Translations under genes and position numbers: made by a program
Source of the DNA: Sporomusa malonica
Lineage (GTDB): Bacteria > Bacillota > Negativicutes > Sporomusales > Sporomusaceae
Length of the DNA stretch: 64,000 nt
NCBI RefSeq assembly: GCF_900176355.1
Contig: NZ_FWXI01000001.1
Coordinates: 124,001 to 188,000, forward strand
Direction of reading: 5' to 3'
The notes under the pieces: model-generated
What the model was told of the DNA's origin: nothing
Seen by the model: the letters and a program-made list of their open reading frames with translations, nothing else
Database searches by the model: none
In this document: positions 36,297 through 45,443 of the stretch, piece after piece
Position numbering within the stretch: position 1 is the first letter of the stretch
Layout of the letters: every line of letters begins with the position of its first letter

Positions 36297-37409
36297 ATGG
36301 ACAGCAGTAATGAGTTATATTTAAAACATTTTAATCGCATCACAAATGCTATTGAATTGGGTACGCCCGACCGTGTACCAGTGATACTGGCTGCAGATTC
36401 TTTTCACGCCCGCCATATGGGGGTTTCGTTGGCTGATTATATTAATGATTTAGAAGCTGCCAGCCGTACCAACATAGCATCTATGGCCCAGCTCGGAGAG
36501 GTTGATGGGGTTGAATATCTAGCTCCCATTATCTGGGGTCTGGGTATGGCGTCCATGTCAAAATTGAAACTGCCCGGAAGAGAACTGCCTATTGATGCAC
36601 AGTGGCAAATTGACGAAATTACACCGATGAAGATCGAAGACTATGATGTAATTATTGACAAGGGTTTTAACGCCTGGGCACAGCCGATTTTTCAAAGTGA
36701 GTTGAAACAGTCTTGGGATGATTTCCTCTGGTATCGGTCTGCCGACTGGCCAAAAATAAAAGAGAACTATAAAAATGCCGGTATTGTTCCGGTCAGTCCG
36801 GCAACTACCGCACCGCCGTTTGACCGTCTTTCCAATGCACGTGGTATGGCAAATTTAGTCAAGGATATGTACCGCATTCCCGATAAAGTAGAAGCTGTAA
36901 TCAAGATAATGACCGAAGAGATGAAAGAAACAATCAAGACCACAATAGCTCAGACAAAACCGTTTGCCTATTTTATTGGTGCCACCCGCTCTGCACCGGA
37001 ATATATGTCGAAGAAGATGTGGGAGCGCTTTTGCTTCCCAAACATTAAAGAAATCGTCGAAACAGTTGTAAATGCGGGTTCCTACCCTCTATTACACTGG
37101 GATAACAACTGGGATCGTTCGTTAGAGTATCTAAAAGAACTACCTAAGGGTAAATGTATTTTGGCTACTGATAGCAATACTGATTTGTTCGAAGCAAAGG
37201 AAGTTCTCGGCGACCATATGTGTCTTATGGGTGATTTACCTGCAGCCATACTCACATTAGGAACTCCCGAGGAAGTGTATGACTATAGCTGTAAGTTGGT
37301 CAATAACCTTGGTCCTAAAGGCTTTATTCTTGCTGTTGGTTGCTGTGTTCCCCTCAACGCGAAAGTCGAGAATATGAAGGCAATGATTTCAGCAGCTACA
37401 GGGCGTTAA
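36297..37409 (+). CDS. UroD-family (corrinoid-type) methyltransferase
   Basis: 370 residues of the uroporphyrinogen-decarboxylase fold. Sequence traits (HWDNNWDRSLEYLKELPKGKC near 260-280; GCCVPLNAKVENMKAM at the end) fit methyltransferases such as MtaA/MtbA-like proteins that move methyl groups via a corrinoid protein, rather than heme enzymes. A zinc site formed by His and Cys of these segments is expected. No corrinoid protein gene is adjacent, so the partner is elsewhere. GGAGG precedes the ATG. The gene stands alone under a divergent LysR regulator; the methyl donor is unknown. Confidence 0.78.
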   Translation: MDSSNELYLKHFNRITNAIELGTPDRVPVILAADSFHARHMGVSLADYINDLEAASRTNIASMAQLGEVDGVEYLAPIIWGLGMASMSKLKLPGRELPIDAQWQIDEITPMKIEDYDVIIDKGFNAWAQPIFQSELKQSWDDFLWYRSADWPKIKENYKNAGIVPVSPATTAPPFDRLSNARGMANLVKDMYRIPDKVEAVIKIMTEEMKETIKTTIAQTKPFAYFIGATRSAPEYMSKKMWERFCFPNIKEIVETVVNAGSYPLLHWDNNWDRSLEYLKELPKGKCILATDSNTDLFEAKEVLGDHMCLMGDLPAAILTLGTPEEVYDYSCKLVNNLGPKGFILAVGCCVPLNAKVENMKAMISAATGR

Positions 37410-37443
37410 TATCAATTACTATGGCCGGAACTCCTGGGGACAA

Positions 37444-37472
37444 AACGAGTAGGAATTTTTCTTACTCGTTTT
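37444..37472 (+). terminator. Intrinsic terminator after the methyltransferase gene
   Basis: ACGAGTA and TACTCGT pair around a T-rich loop, followed by TTTTTT. Confidence 0.75.
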
Positions 37473-37581
37473 TTATGTTTTTTCTTATGGTAAAATCAGT
37501 AATTTACTGATGGCGGAATATTGTGTTAAATACGATAATTGAGACAGGTGATTTTATTGTTAGAGAGGAGATTATTATTAA

Positions 37582-38736
37582 ATGAAAAAACAAAAGAATT
37601 ATTGGAAAGGATTCTTGGTAGCAGGTGCAGTGACAGTAATGTTAACGTCAGGCATTACTTTTGCTGATATTCAGGTAGCGCAGGCCAAGGCTAATCCTCA
37701 GATTTTTGATTTTGAAGCCCATCGCGGTGGACGCGATGCTCGTCCGGAGAATACCCTGGCTTCATTTGCTTATGCTATGGAGTTGGGTGTAACAACCTTG
37801 GAAATGGATTTACAAATGACTAAAGACGGCCGTATTGTAGTGAGCCATAATCCGGTAATGAATCCGAGCCTTGCCAAAGGGCCGAACGGTACATATGTGC
37901 AAGGCGGCAAGTATGATATTCGAACCATGACGTTAGAGGAAGTTAAGAAATTTGATGTTGGAAGCATGAATCCGGCAGCTGGGGATTATTATGAAGGTCA
38001 TGGCAAAACCCAGGTGTCTGTTCCTGGTACAACAATGCCTACACTAGAAGAGGTATTTGAGTTAGCAAATTCCTATGGCAATGACAAAATATTTTTTAAC
38101 ATCGAGACCAAATCATACGCTGATCCGGCCGATCCAAACTCCAAGGATAATCCCGATCCGGAAAAGTTTGTAAAGGCAGTCTATGAAATTGTGAAGAAGT
38201 ATCATATGGAGAACAGGGTATTCTTGCAGTCCTTTGACTGGAGAACACTTAAAGTTATGCATAAACTTGATCCGGATATTACACTGGTGGCTTTGAGCTG
38301 CGAGCAGCCCTCTTGGGGATGGGTGGACGGCTGCTACCTTAAAATTGGTGACAAAAAGCCGTCCCCTTGGCTGGCAGGTCTAAATATTAATAATTATCAT
38401 GGTAATTATGTTAAAGCCGCTAAAGATGTAGGCGCAGACATTGTGTCCCCTTACTGGGAGGAGCTATCTCCCCAACTGGTTAGCGAAGCTCACGACCTGA
38501 AGATGAAGGTTGTTCCCTGGACTGTTAATAATCCCAAAGCAATGAACATGCTCATTGACATGGGTGTTGACGGCCTTATTACGGATAAACCTTGGATTTT
38601 GCGCGATGTTCTTACAAAAAAAGGTATTTCAGTAGCTGATCCAACCGTGAATGTTAATAGTCCTTATCACACCGGTATCAATATAATGAATACCGAAGGT
38701 AAGCAGCTTTCAAAAGGTGGAGACGCAGCAGAATAG
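37582..38736 (+). CDS. glpQ: Secreted glycerophosphodiester phosphodiesterase
   Basis: 384 residues, with a signal peptide ending near AQA. The catalytic front is EAHRGGRDARPENT (His47, Arg48, Glu56), then EMDLQMTKDGRIVVSHNP with the metal Glu/Asp and second His. It matches the GlpQ type, releasing glycerol-3-phosphate and an alcohol from deacylated phospholipids outside the cytoplasm. Length is normal for GlpQ. No glpT or glpK is adjacent, so the gene appears monocistronic with its own terminator. Confidence 0.9.
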   Translation: MKKQKNYWKGFLVAGAVTVMLTSGITFADIQVAQAKANPQIFDFEAHRGGRDARPENTLASFAYAMELGVTTLEMDLQMTKDGRIVVSHNPVMNPSLAKGPNGTYVQGGKYDIRTMTLEEVKKFDVGSMNPAAGDYYEGHGKTQVSVPGTTMPTLEEVFELANSYGNDKIFFNIETKSYADPADPNSKDNPDPEKFVKAVYEIVKKYHMENRVFLQSFDWRTLKVMHKLDPDITLVALSCEQPSWGWVDGCYLKIGDKKPSPWLAGLNINNYHGNYVKAAKDVGADIVSPYWEELSPQLVSEAHDLKMKVVPWTVNNPKAMNMLIDMGVDGLITDKPWILRDVLTKKGISVADPTVNVNSPYHTGINIMNTEGKQLSKGGDAAE

Positions 38737-38753
38737 GAAATACACGAATACTT

Positions 38754-38797
38754 ACTACCAGGAGCAGTCAGGGAGGGGCTGCTTCTGGTAGTATTTT
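38754..38797 (+). terminator. Intrinsic terminator after glpQ
   Basis: ACTACCAGGAGCAG (38754-38767) pairs with CTGCTTCTGGTAGT (38779-38792), with one wobble, then ATTTT. Confidence 0.8.
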
Positions 38798-38942
38798 GCT
38801 TAAGATAGTATGACCAATATGAAATGCTCCTTTCAGTATGATTCCATTTGTTACTTTAAGGATTTGTGCTCTATCTTCGATATATATAGTAGAGTATGCA
38901 ATAGCTGGTAGGCAACATGGTTTCAAAGGGAGGCGAGTTCCA

Positions 38943-40079
38943 ATGCACAGTATAACTTTAGATGAAATACAGCCAGGTATGTATCTATCAAAGCCACTCA
39001 TTTCAGCCGATGGTGCAATTTTACTCCATGAAGGCACAGAAGTGAAAGAAAGATACATTCAGTATCTTCGTAATAAAGGTATTACAGCCTTGTTTGTTGG
39101 AGAAACAGAAACCGGAGATACAATTGCAATTGATGAAGATTTTTATGATCCAATACATAAGAAAGAAGCCATGGAGGCTGCACAGGAGGTAATTAATCAT
39201 TTTCGTGTCGGTAAAGGCATACCGCTCGATAGAGTGAAAAGCATTGTCAGTGCTTTAATTGACCAGCTTGGCCAAAAACCGGAGAATATGATTCATCTTC
39301 TGGATTTACGCCGTAAAGAGGAGTATATGTTCTCTCATGCGGTTAATACGTGTATTTTGTCAGTTATGACTGGGCTTGCTATGGGATATGATGCCAAGCG
39401 GTTAGGCGAGCTGGGTTTAGCAGCCATGCTTCACGATATCGGCAAAATTAAATTTCCCAGGCAATTAGCGTTGCAGTTTCCCGACTATTTAACAAAGAGT
39501 GAAAGAGAAGAGTATAGACGCCATTCTTTTTATTCTTTGGAGGTCCTGCGGGAAAATCGTACCTTACCAGTTGAAGTTGTTAATGCCTGTTTTCAACATC
39601 ACGAACGTTGGAACGGCAGCGGCTACCCCATGGGTCTTAAAGGGGATGCTATTTCTGAGTATGCTCAAATTATCAGCATCGCCGATGTGTATGACCGTTT
39701 GATCGTAGGGATGCCTCATCGCCGGCCTACACCTGTATATTATGCAGTTGCTATTTTGAACAAAGCCGCAGGAGAGTATTTTAATCCGGCTATCGTAGAA
39801 CGGTTTAATCAGAATGTGGCCATCTACCCTACAGGTAAAACGGTACGGCTTAGTAACCAGCAAAGCGGATTAATCCTTGGCGTTGGTATAAAAAGCAAAA
39901 CGACTCCCGTAGTTCGGATTACATCTGACCATGATGGCGAACACAATCGGATTGTGGAACTTGATCTGATAAAAAATCCTGAACTCTTCATCGTAGATGT
40001 TGAAGAATTATATTCTAGTTATGCACAGGCCTATGCTGATCGTGCGCAAATGTATCATGCGAAAACCCAGCAGATATGA
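38943..40079 (+). CDS. HD-GYP cyclic-di-GMP phosphodiesterase with DUF3391
   Basis: 378 residues. The N-terminus (about 1-60) is DUF3391-like (ITLDEIQPGMYLSKPL). The HD-GYP domain follows with MLHDIGKIKFP, HHERWNGSGYP and ISIADVYDRL. The HD pair and GYP motif are present, so hydrolysis of cyclic-di-GMP is likely. ATG 38943 follows GGGAGG by 8 bases; the longer frame from 38838 has no site. It could oppose the cyclase at 17816. Confidence 0.9.
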   Translation: MHSITLDEIQPGMYLSKPLISADGAILLHEGTEVKERYIQYLRNKGITALFVGETETGDTIAIDEDFYDPIHKKEAMEAAQEVINHFRVGKGIPLDRVKSIVSALIDQLGQKPENMIHLLDLRRKEEYMFSHAVNTCILSVMTGLAMGYDAKRLGELGLAAMLHDIGKIKFPRQLALQFPDYLTKSEREEYRRHSFYSLEVLRENRTLPVEVVNACFQHHERWNGSGYPMGLKGDAISEYAQIISIADVYDRLIVGMPHRRPTPVYYAVAILNKAAGEYFNPAIVERFNQNVAIYPTGKTVRLSNQQSGLILGVGIKSKTTPVVRITSDHDGEHNRIVELDLIKNPELFIVDVEELYSSYAQAYADRAQMYHAKTQQI

Positions 40080-40154
40080 CAGGACCCAGTCAAGTGATTG
40101 GATTATTCTGAGTTATGTCAATGGCGATATGCTATTTTGAAGGATATTTCAATA

Positions 40155-40191
40155 AATAATAAAGACTGCCTTATGGCAGTCTTTATTATTT
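40155..40191. terminator. Bidirectional intrinsic terminator
   Basis: A perfect 16-bp stem, AATAATAAAGACTGCC with GGCAGTCTTTATTATT, loop TTAT, lies between convergent genes. Both sides give T-rich tails. Confidence 0.85.
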
Positions 40192-40205
40192 AACACTTAT
40201 ATTTT

Positions 40206-40694
40206 TTATTGTGCGTTGTACATACCTTTGCTGCTTAGATAGTTGAATATTCCTTCACCATGTTTTTGCTCTTCTTTTTGGATATGGTTTAAAGCCTGGC
40301 GCACATTGGTGTCTTTAAATTCAAAAATGGCTGTATCATATGCACTAGAGACATACTTCTCGGTCATCAGCATATCGCTGCAGAGCATAGCGTCCGCATT
40401 GCTAGCGGTAGCGGAAGACGGTGAAGCCTGTGAAGTTAGACTAGTTGCTTGGCTGGATTGAGATGATTGTTGTGCCTGTTGACCTTGATTCATACTGGGA
40501 ACTTGTCCGTTCATGATGGAGGTGATCGTATTTAGGTGCTGCTGTTCCTGCTGCGCATAAGATTGAAATAACTGCTTGAGTTGTGGGTCACTAGCTTGAG
40601 CTGCATATTTTTGATACTTTTCGACACACACTTTCTCATGGGACTCTTGGTCTTTCAGTAGCTGTGTTTCTTTTTGTGTAAGTTGTGATGCCAT
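40206..40694 (-). CDS. CotF-type ferritin-like spore coat protein
   Basis: 162 residues: a helical pair (KDQESHEKVCVEKYQKYA, QQEQQHLNTITSIM), a low-complexity Ser/Gln/Ala linker (about 70-100) and a second pair (SDMLMTEKYVSSAYDTA, IQKEEQKHGEGIFNYL). This is the spore-coat CotF/ferritin-like family. It supports a spore-forming host. AGGAGG precedes the start on the minus strand. Confidence 0.8.
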   Translation of the reverse strand: MASQLTQKETQLLKDQESHEKVCVEKYQKYAAQASDPQLKQLFQSYAQQEQQHLNTITSIMNGQVPSMNQGQQAQQSSQSSQATSLTSQASPSSATASNADAMLCSDMLMTEKYVSSAYDTAIFEFKDTNVRQALNHIQKEEQKHGEGIFNYLSSKGMYNAQ

Positions 40695-40860
40695 AATTTA
40701 GCCTCCTTTGGTTTTTTTTAGTTTTCCCAAGATATTTATTGTCATTCGGCCTAAGCAAAGTTTCGGCAAAATCTTCGATGGGTGGGCTTTATTATTTATC
40801 CTGAATAGAGGTCTTTTTTATTATGATCTTTACACTTTCTTTACACCCCTGACGTGTTTC

Positions 40861-40891
40861 TTGACAGCGCCTTTACCTCAATCAGTATTAC
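40861..40891 (+). promoter_or_regulatory. Possible kdp promoter
   Basis: TTGACA 40861-40866 and TATTAC 40886-40891 with a 19-base gap. The non-ideal spacing suits an activator-dependent (KdpE) promoter. Confidence 0.35.
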
Positions 40892-40932
40892 AATAAAGCT
40901 GCAGTAAGTTCATAGTCATAGGAGGAGTACAA

Positions 40933-41019
40933 ATGGCCGATTTGTGGCTGGCCGGCCTATTGGCGGCATTGCTTTTGGGTTACCTAATTTATGCGCTTTT
41001 GAAACCGGAGGAGTTTTAA
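40933..41019 (+). CDS. kdpF: KdpF, small subunit of the K+-ATPase
   Basis: 28 residues, one membrane helix (LWLAGLLAALLLGYLIYALLKP), directly before kdpA, with AGGAGG 5-6 bases before the ATG. The kdpA ribosome site (GGAGGA) lies inside its last codons. KdpF stabilises the KdpABC complex. Confidence 0.9.
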   Translation: MADLWLAGLLAALLLGYLIYALLKPEEF

Positions 41020-41020
41020 G

Positions 41021-42727
41021 ATGACGACAGATATCGTTTTATTTATTGTGTTTTTGGCTGTACTGATTATCCTGGCATGGCCGCTGGGAAACTATATGGC
41101 CAACGTATTTTCATTGAAACAGACAATGTTTGACAGACTGTTTGCCCCTATTGAAAAAATCATCTACCGCATGGCCGGCCTGAATGATATGGCTGAGATG
41201 AATTGGAAAGAGTATGCAATTAACTTAGTTTTCTTCAATTTGTTTGGTATGACAGCAGTTTACTTAATCCAGCTTTTACAAGGCTACTTGCCCTTTAACC
41301 CGGAAAACATGGCTTCGGTGGCGCCCTGGCATGTGGCCTTTAATACGGCTGTCAGCTTTATGACCAACACCAACTGGCAGGCCTACGGCGGCGAGTCTAC
41401 CATGAGTTATTTTACACAGATGGCTGCGCTGACTGTGCAGAATTTTGTGTCGGCAGCGACTGGCCTGGCGGTGGCCGTGGCGCTCATTCGGGGCTTGACG
41501 CGCAAAACTACTGATGAAATCGGTAATTTCTGGGTTGACCTGGTACGCGGTATAGTCAGGGTGCTGATGCCACTATCGATTATTGTCGCGCTTATGCTAG
41601 TGCAGCAGGGCGTACTGCAGAACTTGTCACCCTATATCACCGTGCAGACGCTGGAAGGAGCCGGGCAAAAACTGGCAATGGGACCAGTGGCTTCCCAAGA
41701 GGCCATCAAAATGCTGGGTACCAATGGCGGCGGCTTTTTTAACGCTAACTCGGCACATCCTTTTGAAAATCCTACACCGTTAACTAACTTTATGGAAATA
41801 GTAAGCATTTTCCTTATCCCGACGGCGTTGTTGTTTACCTATGGGCAGCTGGCCCGCGATAAGCGGCAGGGCTATGCTGTATTGGGAGCCATGATGCTCT
41901 TGTTTATCTGTATGTTAGGTGGTACTTATGCCAGTGAACTATATGGCAACCCCATTATGGGAGGTTTGGGCATAAGCAGTCCCGCGTCACTGGAAGGCAA
42001 AGAAGTGCGCTTCGGCATTGGTGGATCGGCGTTATTTGCTACTGTGACCACTGCCGCTTCCTGCGGCGCCGTTAACGCCATGCATGACAGTCTGACACCG
42101 CTCGGCGGCCTTATCCCTATGCTGCAGATCATGTTGGGTGAAGTAGTGGTAGGCGGGGTAGGCGCCGGTTTTTACGGAATGATGGTGTATGTTGTCATGA
42201 CTGTGTTTATCGTCGGTTTGATGGTAGGCCGCACTCCTGAATATCTTGGGAAGAAGATTGAAGCCTGGGAAATGAAGATGGCTACGCTGGCTATCCTTAT
42301 TCCGTCAGTAGTCATCCTTGTTGGCAGCGCCATTGCTGCGGCGACCGAGGTGGGTACGTCTTCAATCGCTAATCCCGGACCGCATGGCTTGAGTGAAATT
42401 CTGTATGCATTTGCCTCAGGCGCCGGTAACAACGGCAGTGCTTTTGGCGGCCTGACGGCTAACACGCTGTTTTATGACCTCATGCTTGCACTCGCCATGC
42501 TGTTAGGTCGGTTTGGGGTTATCCTTCCGGTCTTGGCCATTGCCGGCAGTATGGCTGGAAAAAAAGTCTCGCCTGCGGGCCCAGGGACTTTCTGCACCAC
42601 CAGCTCGCTGTTTGTTATATTGCTGGCCGGAGTAGTGCTTGTTGTTGGTGCACTCACCTTTTTGCCGGCTTTGGCCTTAGGGCCAATTGTTGAGCACCTA
42701 ATTATGCTGCAAGGCGCAACCTTTTAA
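41021..42727 (+). CDS. kdpA: K+-transporting ATPase subunit A
   Basis: 568 residues and about ten membrane segments. Selectivity-filter-like loops of the KdpA channel family include [29 protein letters not shown] and [11 protein letters not shown]. It binds and passes K+ in the high-affinity Kdp complex in the cytoplasmic membrane. It starts 1 base after the kdpF stop. Confidence 0.97.
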   Translation: MTTDIVLFIVFLAVLIILAWPLGNYMANVFSLKQTMFDRLFAPIEKIIYRMAGLNDMAEMNWKEYAINLVFFNLFGMTAVYLIQLLQGYLPFNPENMASVAPWHVAFNTAVSFMTNTNWQAYGGESTMSYFTQMAALTVQNFVSAATGLAVAVALIRGLTRKTTDEIGNFWVDLVRGIVRVLMPLSIIVALMLVQQGVLQNLSPYITVQTLEGAGQKLAMGPVASQEAIKMLGTNGGGFFNANSAHPFENPTPLTNFMEIVSIFLIPTALLFTYGQLARDKRQGYAVLGAMMLLFICMLGGTYASELYGNPIMGGLGISSPASLEGKEVRFGIGGSALFATVTTAASCGAVNAMHDSLTPLGGLIPMLQIMLGEVVVGGVGAGFYGMMVYVVMTVFIVGLMVGRTPEYLGKKIEAWEMKMATLAILIPSVVILVGSAIAAATEVGTSSIANPGPHGLSEILYAFASGAGNNGSAFGGLTANTLFYDLMLALAMLLGRFGVILPVLAIAGSMAGKKVSPAGPGTFCTTSSLFVILLAGVVLVVGALTFLPALALGPIVEHLIMLQGATF

Positions 42728-42741
42728 AGGAGCATAGGATT

Positions 42742-44772
42742 ATGAATAATAAAAGTAGTTTTGATAGACACATTATTGCGGGGGCGGTGCGCGATGCTTT
42801 TCGCAAGCTCAATCCGCGTGTGCAGATGAAAAATCCGGTGATGTTTATTGTCTTTGTTGGGGCGCTTTTAACGACCGGACTGATGTTGCGCGATATGGTG
42901 CAAGGCAGTGCCAACAACTTGTTTGCCTTGCAAATTAATCTGTGGCTGTGGTTCACTGTTTTGTTCGCTAACTTCGCAGAAGCCATTGCCGAAGGACGGG
43001 GGAAAGCCCAGGCGCAGGCACTCAAAAATACCCGCAGTCAGACCAAAGCAAAAAAAATCACCAGTAATAATGGTGTGAAGGTTGTCGAAGCTACCGAACT
43101 TAAGAAAGGCGACCTACTGTTAATTGAGGCAGGCGATGTGATTCCAAGCGACGGCGAAGTGGTGGAAGGTATGGCGACAGTGGATGAGAGCGCTGTCACC
43201 GGCGAATCGGCGCCTGTTATCCGGGAGTCGGGCGGTGATAAATCCTCGGTTACCGGTGGTACAAGGGTCTTATCAGATTGGCTTAAGGTACGGGTGACCG
43301 CCAATCCCGGCGAAACCTTCCTTGACCGGATGATTTCATTGGTGGAAGGCGCTAAACGTCAAAAGACACCCAATGAAATTGCGCTTACTATCTTGCTAGT
43401 GGGGCTTACCATAATTTTTCTTATTGCTGTTGCCACTCTCGAAGCCTTTGCTCTATACTCTGGCGCGACTTTATCGATAACCGTACTAAATGCGCTGTTA
43501 GTGTGTCTGATACCCACTACGATCGGCGGACTGCTATCCTCCATCGGTATAGCCGGAATGGATAGGTTACTAAAACGCAATGTGCTGGCTATGTCCGGCA
43601 GGGCGGTAGAAGCCGCTGGTGACGTCAATGTGCTCTTGCTGGACAAAACAGGAACAATTACCCTGGGTAACCGTATGGCTACCGAATTTATTCCTGCCCC
43701 TGGCGTGAGTGAGGCCGATATGGCTGACGCCGCCCAGTTATCGTCTTTGGCTGACGAAACGCCCGAAGGACGGAGCATTGTTGTCTTGGCCAAAGAAAAG
43801 TATAACTTGCGGGAACGGGATTTAACGGCGCTTGGCGCAGAATTTGTGCCCTTTACCGCCCAGACGCGTATGAGCGGGGTGAATATGAAAGATCAAGAGG
43901 TGCGCAAAGGTTCGATTGATGCTATCCAAAAATATATTGCCGCCCAAGACGGGGTGCTCCCTGACGCAGTGCGCGCTGTCTGTGAAACCATTGCCAAAAG
44001 CGGTGGAACACCGTTGGTTGTGACGCAAAACGCGCAGGTGCTTGGGGCTATTCACCTCAAGGATATTGTCAAAGGCGGTATTAAAGAGAGGTTCCGGGAG
44101 TTGCGGCAAATGGGGATAAAGACAGTTATGATTACTGGTGATAACCCTTTAACTGCCGCCGCTATTGCCGCCGAAGCCGGAGTGGATGACTTCTTGGCTG
44201 AAGCTACGCCGGAAGCCAAGCTCAAAATGATTCGCGACTATCAGGACAAAGGCATGCTTGTCGCTATGACCGGTGACGGTACCAATGACGCGCCGGCACT
44301 GGCGCAAGCTGACGTAGGTGTGGCCATGAACAGTGGCACCCAGGCTGCCAAAGAGGCTGGCAACATGGTGGACTTAGATTCCAACCCCACCAAACTGATC
44401 GAGGTCGTGGAAATCGGCAAGCAGCTCTTAATGACGCGCGGATCGCTCACTACCTTCAGCATTGCCAATGATGTGGCCAAATACTTTGCCATTATTCCGG
44501 CCCTGTTTGCCGGAGCCTATCCGGCTCTGGGCGTGTTTAACATCATGCGGCTGGCTACGCCGGAAAGCGCTATTTTGAGTGCCGTCATCTTTAACGCCCT
44601 GATTATCATTGCGCTTATCCCGCTCGCTTTGAAGGGCGTAAAATACCAACCGGTAGGAGCCGATATCATTTTGCGCAAGAATCTTATCATCTATGGCCTT
44701 GGCGGTCTGATTGTGCCTTTTGCAGGTATTAAAGTCATTGATTTGCTGTTAGTTGCCTTAGGTTTAGTATAA
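42742..44772 (+). CDS. kdpB: K+-transporting ATPase catalytic subunit B
   Basis: 676-residue P-type ATPase. The phosphorylated Asp301 lies in [11 protein letters not shown], the actuator TGES in AVTGESAPV, the hinge GDGTNDAP, and the ion-site segment [11 protein letters not shown]. It couples ATP hydrolysis to uptake of K+ through KdpA. It follows kdpA with a 14-base gap containing AAAGGAG. Confidence 0.97.
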   Translation: MNNKSSFDRHIIAGAVRDAFRKLNPRVQMKNPVMFIVFVGALLTTGLMLRDMVQGSANNLFALQINLWLWFTVLFANFAEAIAEGRGKAQAQALKNTRSQTKAKKITSNNGVKVVEATELKKGDLLLIEAGDVIPSDGEVVEGMATVDESAVTGESAPVIRESGGDKSSVTGGTRVLSDWLKVRVTANPGETFLDRMISLVEGAKRQKTPNEIALTILLVGLTIIFLIAVATLEAFALYSGATLSITVLNALLVCLIPTTIGGLLSSIGIAGMDRLLKRNVLAMSGRAVEAAGDVNVLLLDKTGTITLGNRMATEFIPAPGVSEADMADAAQLSSLADETPEGRSIVVLAKEKYNLRERDLTALGAEFVPFTAQTRMSGVNMKDQEVRKGSIDAIQKYIAAQDGVLPDAVRAVCETIAKSGGTPLVVTQNAQVLGAIHLKDIVKGGIKERFRELRQMGIKTVMITGDNPLTAAAIAAEAGVDDFLAEATPEAKLKMIRDYQDKGMLVAMTGDGTNDAPALAQADVGVAMNSGTQAAKEAGNMVDLDSNPTKLIEVVEIGKQLLMTRGSLTTFSIANDVAKYFAIIPALFAGAYPALGVFNIMRLATPESAILSAVIFNALIIIALIPLALKGVKYQPVGADIILRKNLIIYGLGGLIVPFAGIKVIDLLLVALGLV

Positions 44773-44799
44773 AAATATTTAAAGGAAGATGATGCCACA

Positions 44800-45378
44800 A
44801 TGTGGAAATCAATGATAAATTCATTACTGATGGTTATAGTATTAACTATTCTGACCGGTATAGCCTATCCCCTAGCCATGACAGCTCTGGCACAAACGCT
44901 GTTGCCGCAGCAGGCAAATGGCTCGCTTATTACCAAAGATAATCAAGTCATAGGTTCCAGATTAATCGGTCAGAACTTTACCAGCCCAGGCTATTTCCAT
45001 GGCCGCCCGTCAGCTGCCGGTGCTGACGGCTATGATGCAGCCGCGTCTTCCGGTTCTAATCTCGGGCCGACTAACCAAAAGCTAAAAGCTGCTGTAGCTG
45101 AGCGTATAACGAATATCAAAAGTGAAAACAACTTGCCACAGGATAGTAGTATCCCCGGAGATTTAGTGTTGGCGTCAGCCAGCGGTCTTGATCCTCACAT
45201 TAGCCTGGCAGCAGCCTATCTGCAGGTGGAACGGGTAGCAACCGAACGGGGAATACCGTCTGCTCAAGTACGATCCTTGGTAGACAGTCATACCGTAGGC
45301 CGCCAGCTTGGTTTTTTAGGTGAACCTCGTGTCAATGTGCTGGAATTGAATTTAGCGCTGGATGCTGTGAAACGTTGA
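44800..45378 (+). CDS. kdpC: K+-transporting ATPase subunit C
   Basis: 192 residues, one N-terminal membrane helix and the KdpC hallmarks IGQNFTSPGYFHGRPS, SGSNLGPTN and SGLDPHIS. It helps KdpB bind ATP. Between it and kdpD is a GC-rich hairpin (GGGCTGC 45386-45392 with GCAGCCC 45409-45415) without a T run, which may lower kdpDE expression relative to kdpABC. Confidence 0.96.
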   Translation: MWKSMINSLLMVIVLTILTGIAYPLAMTALAQTLLPQQANGSLITKDNQVIGSRLIGQNFTSPGYFHGRPSAAGADGYDAAASSGSNLGPTNQKLKAAVAERITNIKSENNLPQDSSIPGDLVLASASGLDPHISLAAAYLQVERVATERGIPSAQVRSLVDSHTVGRQLGFLGEPRVNVLELNLALDAVKR

Positions 45379-45443
45379 GTCTTTAGGGCTGCTCTTTGCA
45401 AAATGGGGGCAGCCCCTATGCTATAGTTGGAGGGAGAGGCAGC

